Shown: piece by piece, positions 1-10,800 of the stretch
Layout of the letters: each line of letters opens with the position of its first letter
Position numbering within the stretch: the first letter of the stretch is position 1
Assembly: GCA_951394045.1 (NCBI GenBank)
Contig: OX595991.1
Span: 868,001-932,000, forward strand
From: Nitzschia sp. DOCU1
Taxonomy: Eukaryota > Bacillariophyta > Bacillariophyceae > Bacillariales > Bacillariaceae
DNA: 64,000 bases
Reading direction: 5' to 3'
Translations under genes and position numbers: made by a program
Notes under the pieces: generated by a model
Seen by the model: the letters and a program-made list of their open reading frames with translations, nothing else
The model's database searches: none
Told to the model about the DNA's origin: nothing

Positions 1-571
1 TGTAAATATGGTTGGCGCCGAGGGAGGAGCAACCGGTAGCAGTAGACGAGGAGAATTCGCCGCTGAATTTTCTCCTTCCCCAAGCCACAGATACAACGGA
101 GAAGGAGCGCTGCCGCTTGAGAAAGTGCGAATGTTCCATTGTGAAATATTTCTTCCCTCCCGTCGGACCAGAGAAGTAAGCGATGATATCATTTTTTGCT
201 GGCGTTCAGAAGAAGAATTCGCTTTAATGAGAAGTACTTCCTGCCTATAGGACTTTGATGTTGTGGCGATCACAAGAAACTTGGACTTCTCCACAAGATC
301 CTTCGTCCGCAATTCTTTGACAATGGACTGGTTCTTCCTTTTTATCGTTTGTCTCTGACCTTCATGTGCGGGGCGAAGGTTAATTGCTGTTGACGATCCT
401 CGAGATAGCTGGAGCGCGACGAAGGTATGCCTCCGCCAGTTCAATCGAAGAAGTCATCCCGCCAAAATTTGCCGCCGACGGACGAAAAGCGCCACTTTCG
501 CGCGCTCGGTCCCCGCTGGGTCGGTCGATCCCGCCATAAAATTCCCAAATGCAAAATCAGAAAAGGTGACA
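1..571. other. Upstream non-coding region of SDHAF4
   Basis: No convincing gene is seen. An open frame at 8-250 (+) and one starting at 427 (+) have no recognisable content. The second runs in another frame into the SDHAF4 first exon. The stretch probably holds the promoter and 5' UTR of the gene starting at 572. Confidence 0.4.
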
Positions 572-1188
572 ATGGCCCTTCGATCAATCGTTATTGCAAG
601 ACTACAACTGCAGTTGGTCAGGTCCTCCAGAATACGACCGGATCCTGTTTTTCGAATGCTATCTTCGTCATCTAAAAACTCATTGGGACCCACTGTGGAA
701 GTGTCGCGAAGCACGGGCAATGCGTCGAAAATTGCAGGTAAGGACCGGATGGTCGGGGCGGGCTTCGGACGTGAGGCAGGCGGCGTTTATCGAATCGTTT
801 GAGTCGCTCCTCCGTTTGTTCTCGTTTGTCCCTCGCTGGCGGCTTCGCCAACCGTCGACGTCCCGTCGTCCGCTTGAGGAATGACGAACCGTGGAAAGTC
901 TGACTCATTGCTTCTCTTGTCAACGTGGAACTACTATTTTGATCAAACTGCCCAGCTACCCAACCGCTAGCTACTACGGAAGAGGGCAAGGTCAAGCTTA
1001 GCGCTTGTGGTGATGACGATGCGGAGGATGATGACGATGAGATCGAGCAAGAAGAGATGTTTGTAGAACCCCATGCATCGTTCGGGCATGACATGCTAGA
1101 GTGGGGTGGACCTCGTCGTGGAGGCCGTTTACCGGAGCCAACCCGCTTCGGAGACTGGGAACGAAAAGGACGTTGCACCGACTTTTGA
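572..1188 (+). CDS. SDHAF4: Succinate dehydrogenase assembly factor 4 (SDHAF4/Sdh8-like), two exons
   Basis: Exons are 572-737 and 956-1188, with a GT-AG intron (donor GTAAGG at 738, acceptor CCCAG ending 955), giving 132 aa. The C-terminus reads GGPRRGGRLPEPTRFGDWER followed by KGRCTDF. This is the family signature of SDHAF4 (DUF1674), the mitochondrial factor that binds the flavinylated SdhA subunit and protects it before complex II assembly. The first ~40 residues are rich in Arg and Ser and nearly free of acidic residues, as in a mitochondrial presequence. The middle is a short acidic linker. Neither exon alone is an obvious gene; the identification rests on the joined frame (phase 1, G plus CT making Ala) and on the very strong C-terminal motif. 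The next gene, NIPP1-like, is convergent. Confidence 0.92.
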
Positions 1189-1714
1189 TCTAGTGCCCAA
1201 TGCCATGCTGCGTCTATAGGGCTCTAGTATATATACTCTGTAGTGATTGGTTTAAGCAAGCCAGTCACCTTCTAGCTACGAAACGTTGAGAGGCGGCCCT
1301 ACTCTAGAAGGCCGTACAATGAAACAAGTTCGTCTCGTCCTTTCTAGAGAGTAGCATAGATGTACAAGCACCTAGTCACAACCGAACACTCGGTAGTGGT
1401 CCGCCGACAAAGCATTCTCCCAACTCTCTGCTCTTGCTAGAGAGCGAGTAGCACCTCTGTGCTAGCTGCCAACGCTACCTCAGCGCACCCAACGTTTCGT
1501 GCGGCGATACTTTTGTTCCAACCGCATGTGCAGTGTGGCGTTTCCAACGTGCGATGATCTACGAAGTGAGACTAGAGTCAGAGAGATGATCTACGGCTAC
1601 GAACGCTCAAATACAAAAAGTCTGAATCGAGGTCGAAAAAGTTCTAATTGTTGACCTATGATACAGTATTTTTTCTGGGTTTGAGAGGGTTTAGAAAGAA
1701 AATGATCAGTCAGT
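1189..1714. other. Convergent intergenic region
   Basis: This lies between the 3' ends of SDHAF4 and the NIPP1-like gene. It is rich in CTAG-containing words. No gene, RNA or repeat family was recognised. Confidence 0.4.
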
Positions 1715-2839
1715 TCACATGTCATCGTTTTCATCACTTGAGAGATCTGGACTAATCAAATTGGGGTAGAACGCCTTGGGGGGCTCGCTGGAGAAGCTGA
1801 CGCGACGCCTCTTGCTCGGCTGTCCCATATCCGGGCTAACGAGGCGAACAAGCTGCGGCTCGGGAGATAGAGGAGGTGAAGAGCATCGCATTCGTTTGTT
1901 TTCGTAATCGCTTTCCACAGTCTCTACAGAGTCGAAACTTCGCTTGCTGCTCAGAGACATGAGGAGCGAGTCCTTAGCCGTCTTTCCTAATGAGTTCAGG
2001 CGGGTGTTGTGCTCAACCATGGCTCCCAACGTTGAGTTGGGAGATAGATGAGAGCTAAAGGTAGGGGGTTCTCGCAACTCTTCAAGTTCAAAGGTAAAAG
2101 ACTTGAGCATGAATTGCGGAGCACCAGGGCCACCGAATCTGATCATGGAGCCTCTTCGGACCTTGAAAGGCACTACCACTCCCCCGTTAGGGGGCGACGT
2201 CACGCGCTGCCCGTTGACATACGTGCCATGAGCACTCCCACAGTCAACAAGGTAGCATGAACCATTCGTATGGTGGAAGAGCATAGCATGTCTTCGAGAG
2301 GAAGTGTCATGAAACAGCTGAACATCAGATTGAGGGGAACGTCCTATACGGAACACCGCACGATCTGTTAGGTCCACTGATGACTGCTTGCCGAATGAAT
2401 CACAGACAGGCTGTAACAGGAAGAAAGAAGTTGTGAGTTAACTGCAGGAGACGATCAGCTCTGCATGGAGATAGAGTGACTCCATGCTCACCTCAAGTCG
2501 TGATTCCCCGGAAGCCGGTACTGCCCACACTGGTGCTTCAAACTCCGGGAGGGAGGGCCTGAGAGGCCCATTGTGTTGTTGTCGCTCGTCGATATTTGAT
2601 AATTGTGTGCAGAGCTGTTGCGCTGCCTTTTCATCCTCGATCATGTGATGCGTTGAGTTGAAGGAATCGCCGTACTTGCCCGCCAAATAAGAGTTCGTGT
2701 TGAGCGTTCGGGAGCTCAAGGGAGCCGGCTTCGTGATCGTTAATTCCGAAAGCTCTTGCCGAGGAACGGAGCCGCAAAGTCTGACATTAACCTTGACGGA
2801 AGAGAAAGCAGATGGTGCAGGAGCTGCCAATGTGGCCAT
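1715..2839 (-). CDS. NIPP1-type FHA-domain PP1 regulator, two exons
   Basis: Exon 1 is 2839-2492 and exon 2 is 2410-1715. The 81-bp intron has donor GTGAGC and acceptor TTACAG, phase 0, and the protein is 347 aa. Residues ~120-215 form a forkhead-associated domain with the phosphothreonine-binding core FRIGRS...SRRH...VDCGSAHGTYVNG. Near the C-terminus RVSF (residues 319-322, preceded by KRR) fits the RVxF docking motif for protein phosphatase 1. A Trp/Pro-containing segment (FEAPVWAVP) just before the FHA domain and an FHA domain with a downstream RVxF motif match NIPP1 (PPP1R8). NIPP1 is a nuclear regulator that targets PP1 to phosphorylated splicing and chromatin proteins. The region between FHA and RVxF contains a basic RMR/KRR stretch consistent with nuclear import. 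Family assignment is strong; partners are inferred. Confidence 0.88.
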
Positions 2840-4268
2840 GATGTTGGTGTTGAGTTGATATTATAGAAGGTTGGTAAAGTATTAGGGTGCTCTTACGCAA
2901 AAGAGACTTTAGAGCCCAAGAAGAGATAAGTTAAATAGGCCGCAAAGGCAGGGATAAACCCAGAGCGCAGCGTATTCAATCAATCTGTTGTCCAGTAGGT
3001 GAAACAGAGCAGCAGAGTTAGAGCAAAGTCCAACAAGAGCATCATGGTCTCAACACGGTGCGAGGAAACAGGAGAGGACTGCCAAATTTCCACAAATTGC
3101 CTCTAATTAAAAAAATCGAAGGTCTGGAGAGGAGGTAGAAAATGTACGAGAGGTTCGGGAGTAGGACATCATCGCGAAACACCGCACGAAACGCGGCAAC
3201 AAAAGCAGTGGAAACCTCGGCCATGGCACAACTCACCAATTATCTCTGAAATGTAAATCACTTATTGCATATTAGAGAGTGATGGAAGGTTATTTCTATT
3301 CTTGACGGATGTACCAGTCGATGAAAAGAGAGGAGCGATGGGGAAAAGAGGCGTTTTGGGTCGGTCCCTTGTTGGGCAGCGACAAGTTGTTTTTGTGAAA
3401 CTGCGGCAGAGGGCGGGCGGGTCGCCAGCGGAAAAAAGTTTTGGTGGGGGGTGGGGCTTGCTTGACGCCCGATGAGTGGACGAAGAACGGTTATGAAACA
3501 TCTGCTCCAATCAGAAACCACCGGTTGCCTCCTTCCTCGTGCCAACAAAAAGTAGTGAACTGTACTCAATGCTTGCTCCGATGAGAGGTCGTAATTTCAT
3601 TTTCCTCAAAATGCAACACATTCGACTAGATTTCTTTCCGTCAGCTAAATTTATCGATAGCTCGCATGGAGGTTCTCTACGCGCCGACTTCGTCGTACTT
3701 CCCACTACTTTCCATTCTATTTGGCAAACCGTCGAGGCATATGAGTGAAAAAGATGTCTATTCTACCCAAACGGTCCTGTATCATCTCTACAGATTTAAC
3801 TGGTCCAACGCAGGGGAGAGGAACTACAAGTACAGTTCACTACATGTTCGAGTTGCTGTACGCAGTTTCTACTTAGTTCTACGTCGAACGTTTTGCGAGC
3901 GGAAGGTGGGCTTCGTGGGATTGCAGGTTGCTAGCAAACTTTGGGACGACCAAAATTCCGAGTTCCTTTGGCGGGCAAAACCGAAAATGGCTAGTACCGG
4001 TATGCTTTCATAATGGTACTACACATAGAATAAAACATACATTGCCTCACCACAAAATCGTTCGTACTGTCTGTGACGTCAGTTTCCCTCCATCTTTCGT
4101 AAAAATCCAAATATCTCTCTCTATCCAATAACATCGAGGGGACGTCGCGGCAATGTGAAGCCAAACCATGAGGCACAACTTCGAGCGCTTTGCATTCCAG
4201 ACATTCGAAAGAGTGCTAAAGGTTTTAAGTCAAGAGCAGAAGAGCAATTACCAACGAAAAGTTTAGAA
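2840..4268. other. Long intergenic region, no supported gene
   Basis: This lies between the divergent NIPP1-like and Psb31-like genes. Several short open frames overlap on both strands (for example 3258-3569 minus and 3666-4013 plus), but none shows a domain, sensible composition or splice partners. A TACCGGTA palindrome is at 3995-4002. Confidence 0.4.
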
Positions 4269-5068
4269 ATGAAGCTTTCAATTTCGATTTTGATTGCATT
4301 GCTCGCATCTTGCAGCCACGCGTTCAGTGTGGAGCAAGTGGCAGGAAAATCGAGCCGACGGGAAATTTTCCAAGGGTTTGCAGGGATTGCTGCGACCACT
4401 ATCTTGTCGTCCGCTCTTCCAACTCCAGCATTGGCTAGCGGTGGTGCGACGGCCGGAAAGTATACGTGAGTATCATCTCGATCATAGGAGTAAAGTGACA
4501 TTGCCAGGTCAGGATTCTCAATCATCTTGATCCCTGCAGAACGATTCCCATTGCCAAGCGCCGATATTATGGTCGAGTTCAAGCTGCCGTGCATGACTTT
4601 TTAAATATTGGGCCCGCTGTAGTGAAGGGAGACATGGCCGCGGCACAAATCCAAGCATTCTTTGACCCGAAAGGATTGGTTGTGGTGGAAGCTCGACGTC
4701 AAGATGTAAATGGTCAATGTACCAAGAAAAATGGAGACTGTAAGGGCGCCGAAGTCAGAGATTCGATTTACAATGACATGAAGACAAGCATGTATCTTTT
4801 GGCGAATGCTTTCCGATTGAACCAGACCAAAGCACCAGATAACCTACCTACCGTCAAAGCTGCCAAGGCCTTTTTCAAGGAAATGGATGCGATGGAAAAA
4901 CGTGTTTCAAAGAAAAAGGATGGAGACAAGGAGGCCATCGGCCACTACGCTGCTGCACTTGATATCTTGGATGAATACCTAGATTTGGTCGAACTGCCTC
5001 CTATCAACTCTGGGTACTATGAGAAGGAGTTTAGTCGGGCTGTCGGAGAGTCCGCACGCCTTACCTAA
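4269..5068 (+). CDS. PSII extrinsic protein, Psb31/PsbQ-like (thylakoid lumen)
   Basis: Exons are 4269-4465 and 4540-5068, with a 74-bp GT-AG intron (GTGAGT...CTGCAG), giving 241 aa. The presequence is tripartite. It has an ER-type signal ending in SHAF, which matches the diatom ASAF-like plastid entry site. A short basic segment follows, then a lumen-targeting signal with SRREIFQGF (Tat-like twin arginine), a hydrophobic stretch and ALA-SGG cleavage. The mature part is helical and ends in a segment ALDILDEYLDLVELPP typical of diatom four-helix-bundle PSII extrinsic subunits (Psb31, PsbQ'). These shield the oxygen-evolving Mn cluster on the lumen side. I separate Psb31 from PsbQ' only weakly, since the two are related. 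The start was chosen because it gives a clean signal peptide; the upstream in-frame stretch from 4155 has none. Confidence 0.8.
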
Positions 5069-5834
5069 AATAGCTGTGATCTGAGCGATCAAAGCTATGT
5101 TCTATGTATACATTGACAACCAATTGCCTTCTCGCAGAACCCTGCCGTTACTACAACTCTGGACGATGATCAGGTCCACCAGCGTCGGACACGAAAGCTA
5201 TCCTTCTTAGTACAGAATATTTATCGCCTTACTCTAGCTGAGACGACTTGCGTGGAGGCTGCCATTTTGAAGCGTACTACCGTAGAAGCGGTGCGGCCCG
5301 TCGTCGCATCCGTTCTTCTAATGTTTGCTCTTACTAGAAACGACGACTATTTCTTGTCGTCGTTAGGACGACGTCGGCGCCGTGGTCCACGAAACCAGCA
5401 AGAAATGGCAAGGAAGGAGTAGAGACAGAGAATCTTTTATCCTAGGTCAACGGTCTTATCTGTACTTTAGCAGCTCATCGAGCTAGAGTAGCAAGAGAAA
5501 AGGGTACCATCGAAAGTGTGAAGATAGTTCGATGATGGTGACCTAGCAGCAATTTGCTGTTCACGACTCACAAGACCAAAAATGGGCGTCTACGGGAGCG
5601 ATCAACGGCGTGCCCGCTCGCTCGCGACGCTCTGCGGGGAAAACACGACACATGTTCTCTCGCCTGCTTCGAATTCTGTTTCTGCGGTGCGCCGCTTTTG
5701 AGCGATCGACCCGTGGCATCACGATTCATACATTCATTGCATTTCCTTCATCAAATTCATAGCAGTGTCTCTCCTCAGTCTCTCTCAATCGAGTTCAAAG
5801 CAAGCTATCCATCCCAAGCTAAAGCAAATTGAAA
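5069..5834. other. Intergenic region and 5' UTR of the PROPPIN gene
   Basis: No gene was recognised. The stretch lies 3' of the PSII gene and 5' of the WD40 gene. The 3' half is CT-rich toward the following ATG. Confidence 0.4.
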
Positions 5835-7298
5835 ATGGACGACGACTTCGGGGAATCATCGTCGACGACGCCGGCCAGCAGCTTGTTGACTTGCGCCTTC
5901 AACCAGGACGGAGGTTGCTTGGCCGTCGGGACAACGAGTGGATTTTCCGTGCACAATCTGCACCCACAATATTCATTATCGGTCGACCGCCCGTTACGAG
6001 GTGGAATAGGGAGGGTGGAAATGTTATTTCGGTGCAATTTGATGGCTCTGGTAGGAGGTGGCCCTACGCCGCATTCAGCGCCACATCGAGTGCTCATTTG
6101 GGACGATCATTTGCCCAAAGAAATTGGAGAGCTAAGCTTTCGCCAGGCAGTTCTGCAAGTGAAATTGCGCAAGGATGCCATTGCTGTGGCTTTGCGTGAT
6201 AGGGTCTATGTCTATCATCTGGCGGATTTGAGTTTGCGAGACAAGATTTATACGGCGGACAACCCACATGGCTTACTGGCACTAAGTACACAAGTGCAAG
6301 ATATGGTCCTAGCGTGTCCCTCCGTGACGACAGGTCATGTACGAGTCGAGCTGTACGGAATGCGCAAAACAGTGGTACGTCTAGGCATGATTTCGTGGTA
6401 ATCTCGCTTATTTTTGCGGAGGCTGACCGCTTTCATTCTCCTGTAGCTATTAGAAGCACACGACAGTCAGCTTCGTGGCCTATGTTTGACGGCTTCAGGC
6501 AGCTTGCTGGCAACAGCTAGTGCAAAGGGTACAGTGTTGAGGGTGTGGAATATCGCCACACAAACTTGCATTCATGAATTCCGACGGGGAGTAGAGCGTG
6601 CTACCATTACTTGCCTAGCTTTCAGCTGGGATGATCAGTGGTTGTCATGTTGTTCCGACAAGGGCACTGCTCATGTCTTCTATTGCGAACAGAAGCAGGA
6701 GGAGAAAAAGTCGTCATCTCTTACGAAACGATTCTTCTCATCGTCGTCCAAATCACAACCAAAGAGTGTTTGCCAGATACGAGGTGTCCCCCACCCACTT
6801 GCCTGTGCTTTTGTCGGCGATGCTCCGAATATTCTAGCCGTCGCTGGGTGGGACGCGGATGGCAACGGCGTCCTTTTGGTCTCTGAATTCGCGGCTCATC
6901 AAGAGGCTCGTCGTATTGCGTATCACGTACTGGTAAAGAATGGTGTCGAGGAAACGGAAGAAGAGCGAAGAAGGCGTAGAGCTCGAGGGTGGAAGCCAAG
7001 CATCCCCTCTACTCCCGACCACGGATTCGGCAACTTACAAATAACAGAACCCACCATGAATCATTTATCAACCAACGACGTGGAGGATGAGGATTTTTGC
7101 GAGGTCCTGGTAGCGACGACGCCGGCACCCATTATTGAGACCAAAGAGACCCCGCTAGATTCTTCTGTTCCTGGCGAATCTGGGCAACGCGCCGATGGCA
7201 ACGCGCCGACCGAAAAGGCCACAGGTCTGCAGGACTCAATCCAAACGGAACCTTTAGATGAGTCGGAACCCGCCGAAGACTTGGAAGCCACTCAATAA
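5835..7298 (+). CDS. PROPPIN autophagy protein (Atg18/WIPI/WDR45 family)
   Basis: Exons are 5835-6374 and 6447-7298, with a 72-bp phase-0 intron (GTACGT...CTGTAG), giving 463 aa. The N-terminal motif LLTCAFNQDGGCLAVGT and the blade SKGT-like repeats (ATASAKGTVLRVWN, CSDKGTAHVF) are those of the seven-bladed WD40 PROPPINs. The FRRG motif at residues 225-228 is the conserved PI3P/PI(3,5)P2-binding site of Atg18/WIPI proteins. These proteins act at the phagophore and on endosomes or vacuoles, recruiting Atg2 and Atg16-type partners. The form FRRGVERATI followed by SDKGT is closest to WIPI3/WIPI4 (WDR45). The last ~150 residues are an acidic, low-complexity tail not needed for the propeller. The ATG at 5835 is used; an in-frame TTG lies two codons upstream. 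Confidence 0.88.
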
Positions 7299-7538
7299 AA
7301 TGGATCCATAGTATGCAGTTAGTACAATCCAATTCAGGCTTCAGTCCCTGCTTCGTGTTGCTTCGTTGATCGAAAGTTACATTGGGTGGTTCTGAAGCGA
7401 CGGCTATTGGCAGCCGTAGTGTCACAGGTAGTACAACGAATGCTACGGGCAAGTTGCCCAAGCGTAGTGTAGGAAAAACTATTAGAAGCTGAATGAATCA
7501 TTCGATTTAGTCGACTTTCGTATCTTTTTCCCCGCGCC

Positions 7539-7851
7539 TGTACGAATAGTCGAGTTCTCAGGCTCGGCTATCGGGCGAAGTAGTAATAAAAGTAAAATAG
7601 CGTTGTTAATGCCAAATTATAAGTTGTGTTTGTGGGGCTCCGGAGAGCCTCCACTTACTCTATTACTTCCTTTTGTAGAAGGAACTATCGTTAGATCGTC
7701 GCTGACCACCCGTTGTGTCGTCCGTATTTTGTCTCTATGTGCCGTTTGACCGGCCCGCTCAGAGTCCACCGGGTGGGTCCCGACATGAGTCCTGTTAGCC
7801 GATTCACTCGAATGGCTCTCAAATACTCCGTCGGTATGACTTAATCGAACA
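7539..7851 (-). repeat. 3' LTR of the copia element
   Basis: 313 bp, identical to the copy at 13766-14078. In element orientation it starts TGTTCGATTAAG and ends TATTCGTACA. It is followed outside by the target duplication CGCGCC at 7533-7538 (plus-strand reading). Confidence 0.95.
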
Positions 7852-7862
7852 CTCCCTCTTTT
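7852..7862 (-). other. Polypurine tract of the copia element
   Basis: On the minus strand AAAAGAGGGAG directly abuts the 3' LTR. This is the expected primer site for plus-strand DNA synthesis and fixes the LTR edge at 7851/7852. Confidence 0.85.
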
Positions 7863-7886
7863 GATTGCTCTATGTTGTGAATCGTC

Positions 7887-10800
7887 TTACCATCCCATTA
7901 TCATCTTGCGGAACTTTTCAACCGCATCCTCGTTTAGAGGTTTAGTCAGAATGTCCGCTGGTTGCTCGAGTGTGTCGATCTTGTGGATCGAGACCTCTTC
8001 GCTGTCAACGTAAGAACGGAAGTGGTGGAGCCGGCAATTTAGGTGCTTTGTTCTTGGTCTGAACTTGGCTACCCTTGCAATTTCCAATGCACCCGAGTTG
8101 TCTTCGAAAACTTTGCAATGAACCAGAGCTTTCGACGACTTGATCGGGATGCCGACTTCCATCATTTCCTTGAATAGATTGATGATTGGGATAGCGTCTC
8201 GTAATGCATACGAGAGCCCTGTGTACTCGCTCTCGGTACTTGATAGGGCGACCTCCGTTTGTAGTTGCGACTTCCATAGTATCGGACATCCTGCGAACAT
8301 GATCAGGTAACCATGTCGTGATCGCGCGGTGTCTCTATCCTCCGTCTCTTCTGGATCCCAATTACCCGCAAAATCAGCATCGACGAACACCTCGAGGCCT
8401 CGCTTGCCGTTGGGGCTTAATATCATCCCCTTGTTTCGTGTTCCCTTTAAGTAACGGGCTAACCATCTTATCGCCTCACCATGCTCCTTTTTAGGGCAGG
8501 TCGAGAATCGTGCGCACTGGTGCGTGATATAAGCGATATCCGGTCGTGACCCCTTCTCCAAGTAGTTAAGCTTTCCGATGACAGACCTGTAATGGAAGGA
8601 GTTGTCAAAGTCTTGCGAACTCGAGTGCCTTGAGAGTAGTCGTGATGACGCTGCTGGTGTAGTCTTAGGCACCGTTCCCTCGGGCATCGACAAATCTTGT
8701 AGTATTTGGTCGATTAGATGTGGTTGCGTCAAGTGCACCGTTCCATCTTCCTTTCTATCGATGTTTACCCCAAGGAAGTCTTGTATATCACCTTCAATTG
8801 TGATATCGAGCTTTGCGCTCTTGATATCCTCGATCGCTTGGTTGATCTCGTCTTCATCTGGGCCTGCCAGTATCGAGTCGTCGGTGTACAACACGTACAT
8901 GACGTTCCCACGATAGAAGACACACTCGTCGACGTTTGATTGCCGAAAGCCCACCTTGTTGATGAGTATGTCGGTGAGATACTTGTTCCAGACTCTGGAG
9001 GCCTGACATTGGCCATAAACGTTTCTATGTAGCTGCAACACATAGTCTTTTGTGTTTCCTTGCTCGATCCGAAAGCCCTTGGGGATTTCCATGAAGAGCT
9101 CCCTCTCGACAGGTGCTTGGGGAAAGGCAAGGACGTAGTCGATTTGCTTTGTGTGCCACTTGTGTAGCGCTGCCATTATTAGTACGGTGCGAATTGAGTT
9201 CCAACTCGCGACCGGCGCATAAGTTTGGTCATAGTGTTGGCCGTACTTCATGCGCGATCCATCGATGTTCAATCGCGCCTTATACTTTTTAATATGGCGT
9301 GTGCGGATGTCGCGCTTGCGTTTCATCTGCCACACAGCTGGTAGTACCGCCGCTCCCTCTCGAACTTTCGATCGGTGGATTACGGTGAAGTTACCGTTGT
9401 TGATCTGGTCGTCCCACTCCTTCTGCATCGCCTTCTTGAACTCTGGTGCATCCGGTTGCTTCATAGCTTGATGTAGGTACATCGTATCCGGGTCCGAAGT
9501 TGCCTTGAAAACTTGTAGTGGGTCCATCTCTTCGTTCCCGGCGTAGTCCGGAAACATTGCCTCTAGTACGTAAATTTCTCCGTCTATATCCCCAGCAGTG
9601 GTCCTGGATAGTTCGGCCACCATCACGTTCGTGATCCTCTGCGTCGGCGTTAGAGTCTGCTGGTCCCCGTCGGCTCGGGATTTGCTTGGAGATTGGCCTT
9701 GACTGGCGTCTTGTTCCATGCTGTCGCCATCTAGTGGCTGGGTTTCTTTGTTTCCCGATTGGCTATCATTGGGTGGTATCTCGAGATTCTCCCCTTGTCT
9801 TTGGGAGGTTCCAGCGTTACTCGCTGTAGCTGACGTCTTTGACCGCTTTGCGCCCTGTTGTGCACTAGCTTGGTCTCCCTCTGGCTTCTTGGCGTTGTTC
9901 CTTATAAATATTGTCTCGGATGTAGCGCGTTTCTTCGTCTTGTTTCCGATATCGTTCCCTTTACTTAGGAACCCCGTTCTGATTTGCCACGAGGTATCGA
10001 AGCTGTCTTCCTTAACTGTTCGGAAGCTCGGATCGAATGCCACGTGAAATTGCGGTGATACGAGACCAGTTACTCGGTCAAGCACCATGGCAATGTTCCG
10101 CCCGTGGTTTGGGGAACGACCGAGATATATGCCCACTCTCGATCTGTACTCCCATTTATTGTGGATGCGCGAGGCACCCTGAAGCTGATCCTCCAGCACA
10201 TAGACCGGGCACCCGAAAGGCATCCAGTGCTTTGTGTGGGTCTGCACCGTCGAACTCGAAAACAGCTGCAACGGAGAAAGTCCCTCCTTATATTTTAAAT
10301 TAGGGGATTCGTTAATTGCGTCGTTTGCCATTCTTATGGCGTACGGCCACAAATTCACCGTCGCGTCCATCTTCCATCGTCGATTTGCATGAATCAGTTG
10401 GGAGCGAGTCAGGTCCTGGAGCGACCTGATTCTTCTTTCGGCTAGTCCGTTGGTATGATGAGCATTAACTGCAGCAAAGGTGAGGACTTGCTGGTTGTTT
10501 CTGCATTCATCAACCCACTTATTAGCTCGAAATATCCCGTTGTCGGCGTGGTAAGATTTTACCTTTACGCCATGCTGCCATGCCATTGCCTCGAAGGCTT
10601 TCTTCCCTGCTATCGTCTCTTCGGCATCTGCTGTCTTCTGCAGGTAAACGTATGAGAATCCAGAGTACTGGTCGACGTAGACCGTAGCATACTTGTAGCG
10701 CTTAGTCGTCAGTCTTCCAGTGCCTTGTGCCACCAGCCCCATCGTCGGGGACACTAATTGGTCCACCGACACGACTTCACCTGGTTTAGTCGCTTGGTTC

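Noticed and set aside
672..1178. 168-aa minus-strand open frame
   Set aside because: It is antisense to the SDHAF4 gene and made of low-complexity Ser/Arg/Pro sequence; the plus-strand spliced product is recognisable.
3258..4013. Open frames of 103 aa (minus) and 115 aa (plus) between NIPP1-like and Psb31-like genes
   Set aside because: No domain, biased composition, overlapping on both strands, and no plausible splice partners found.
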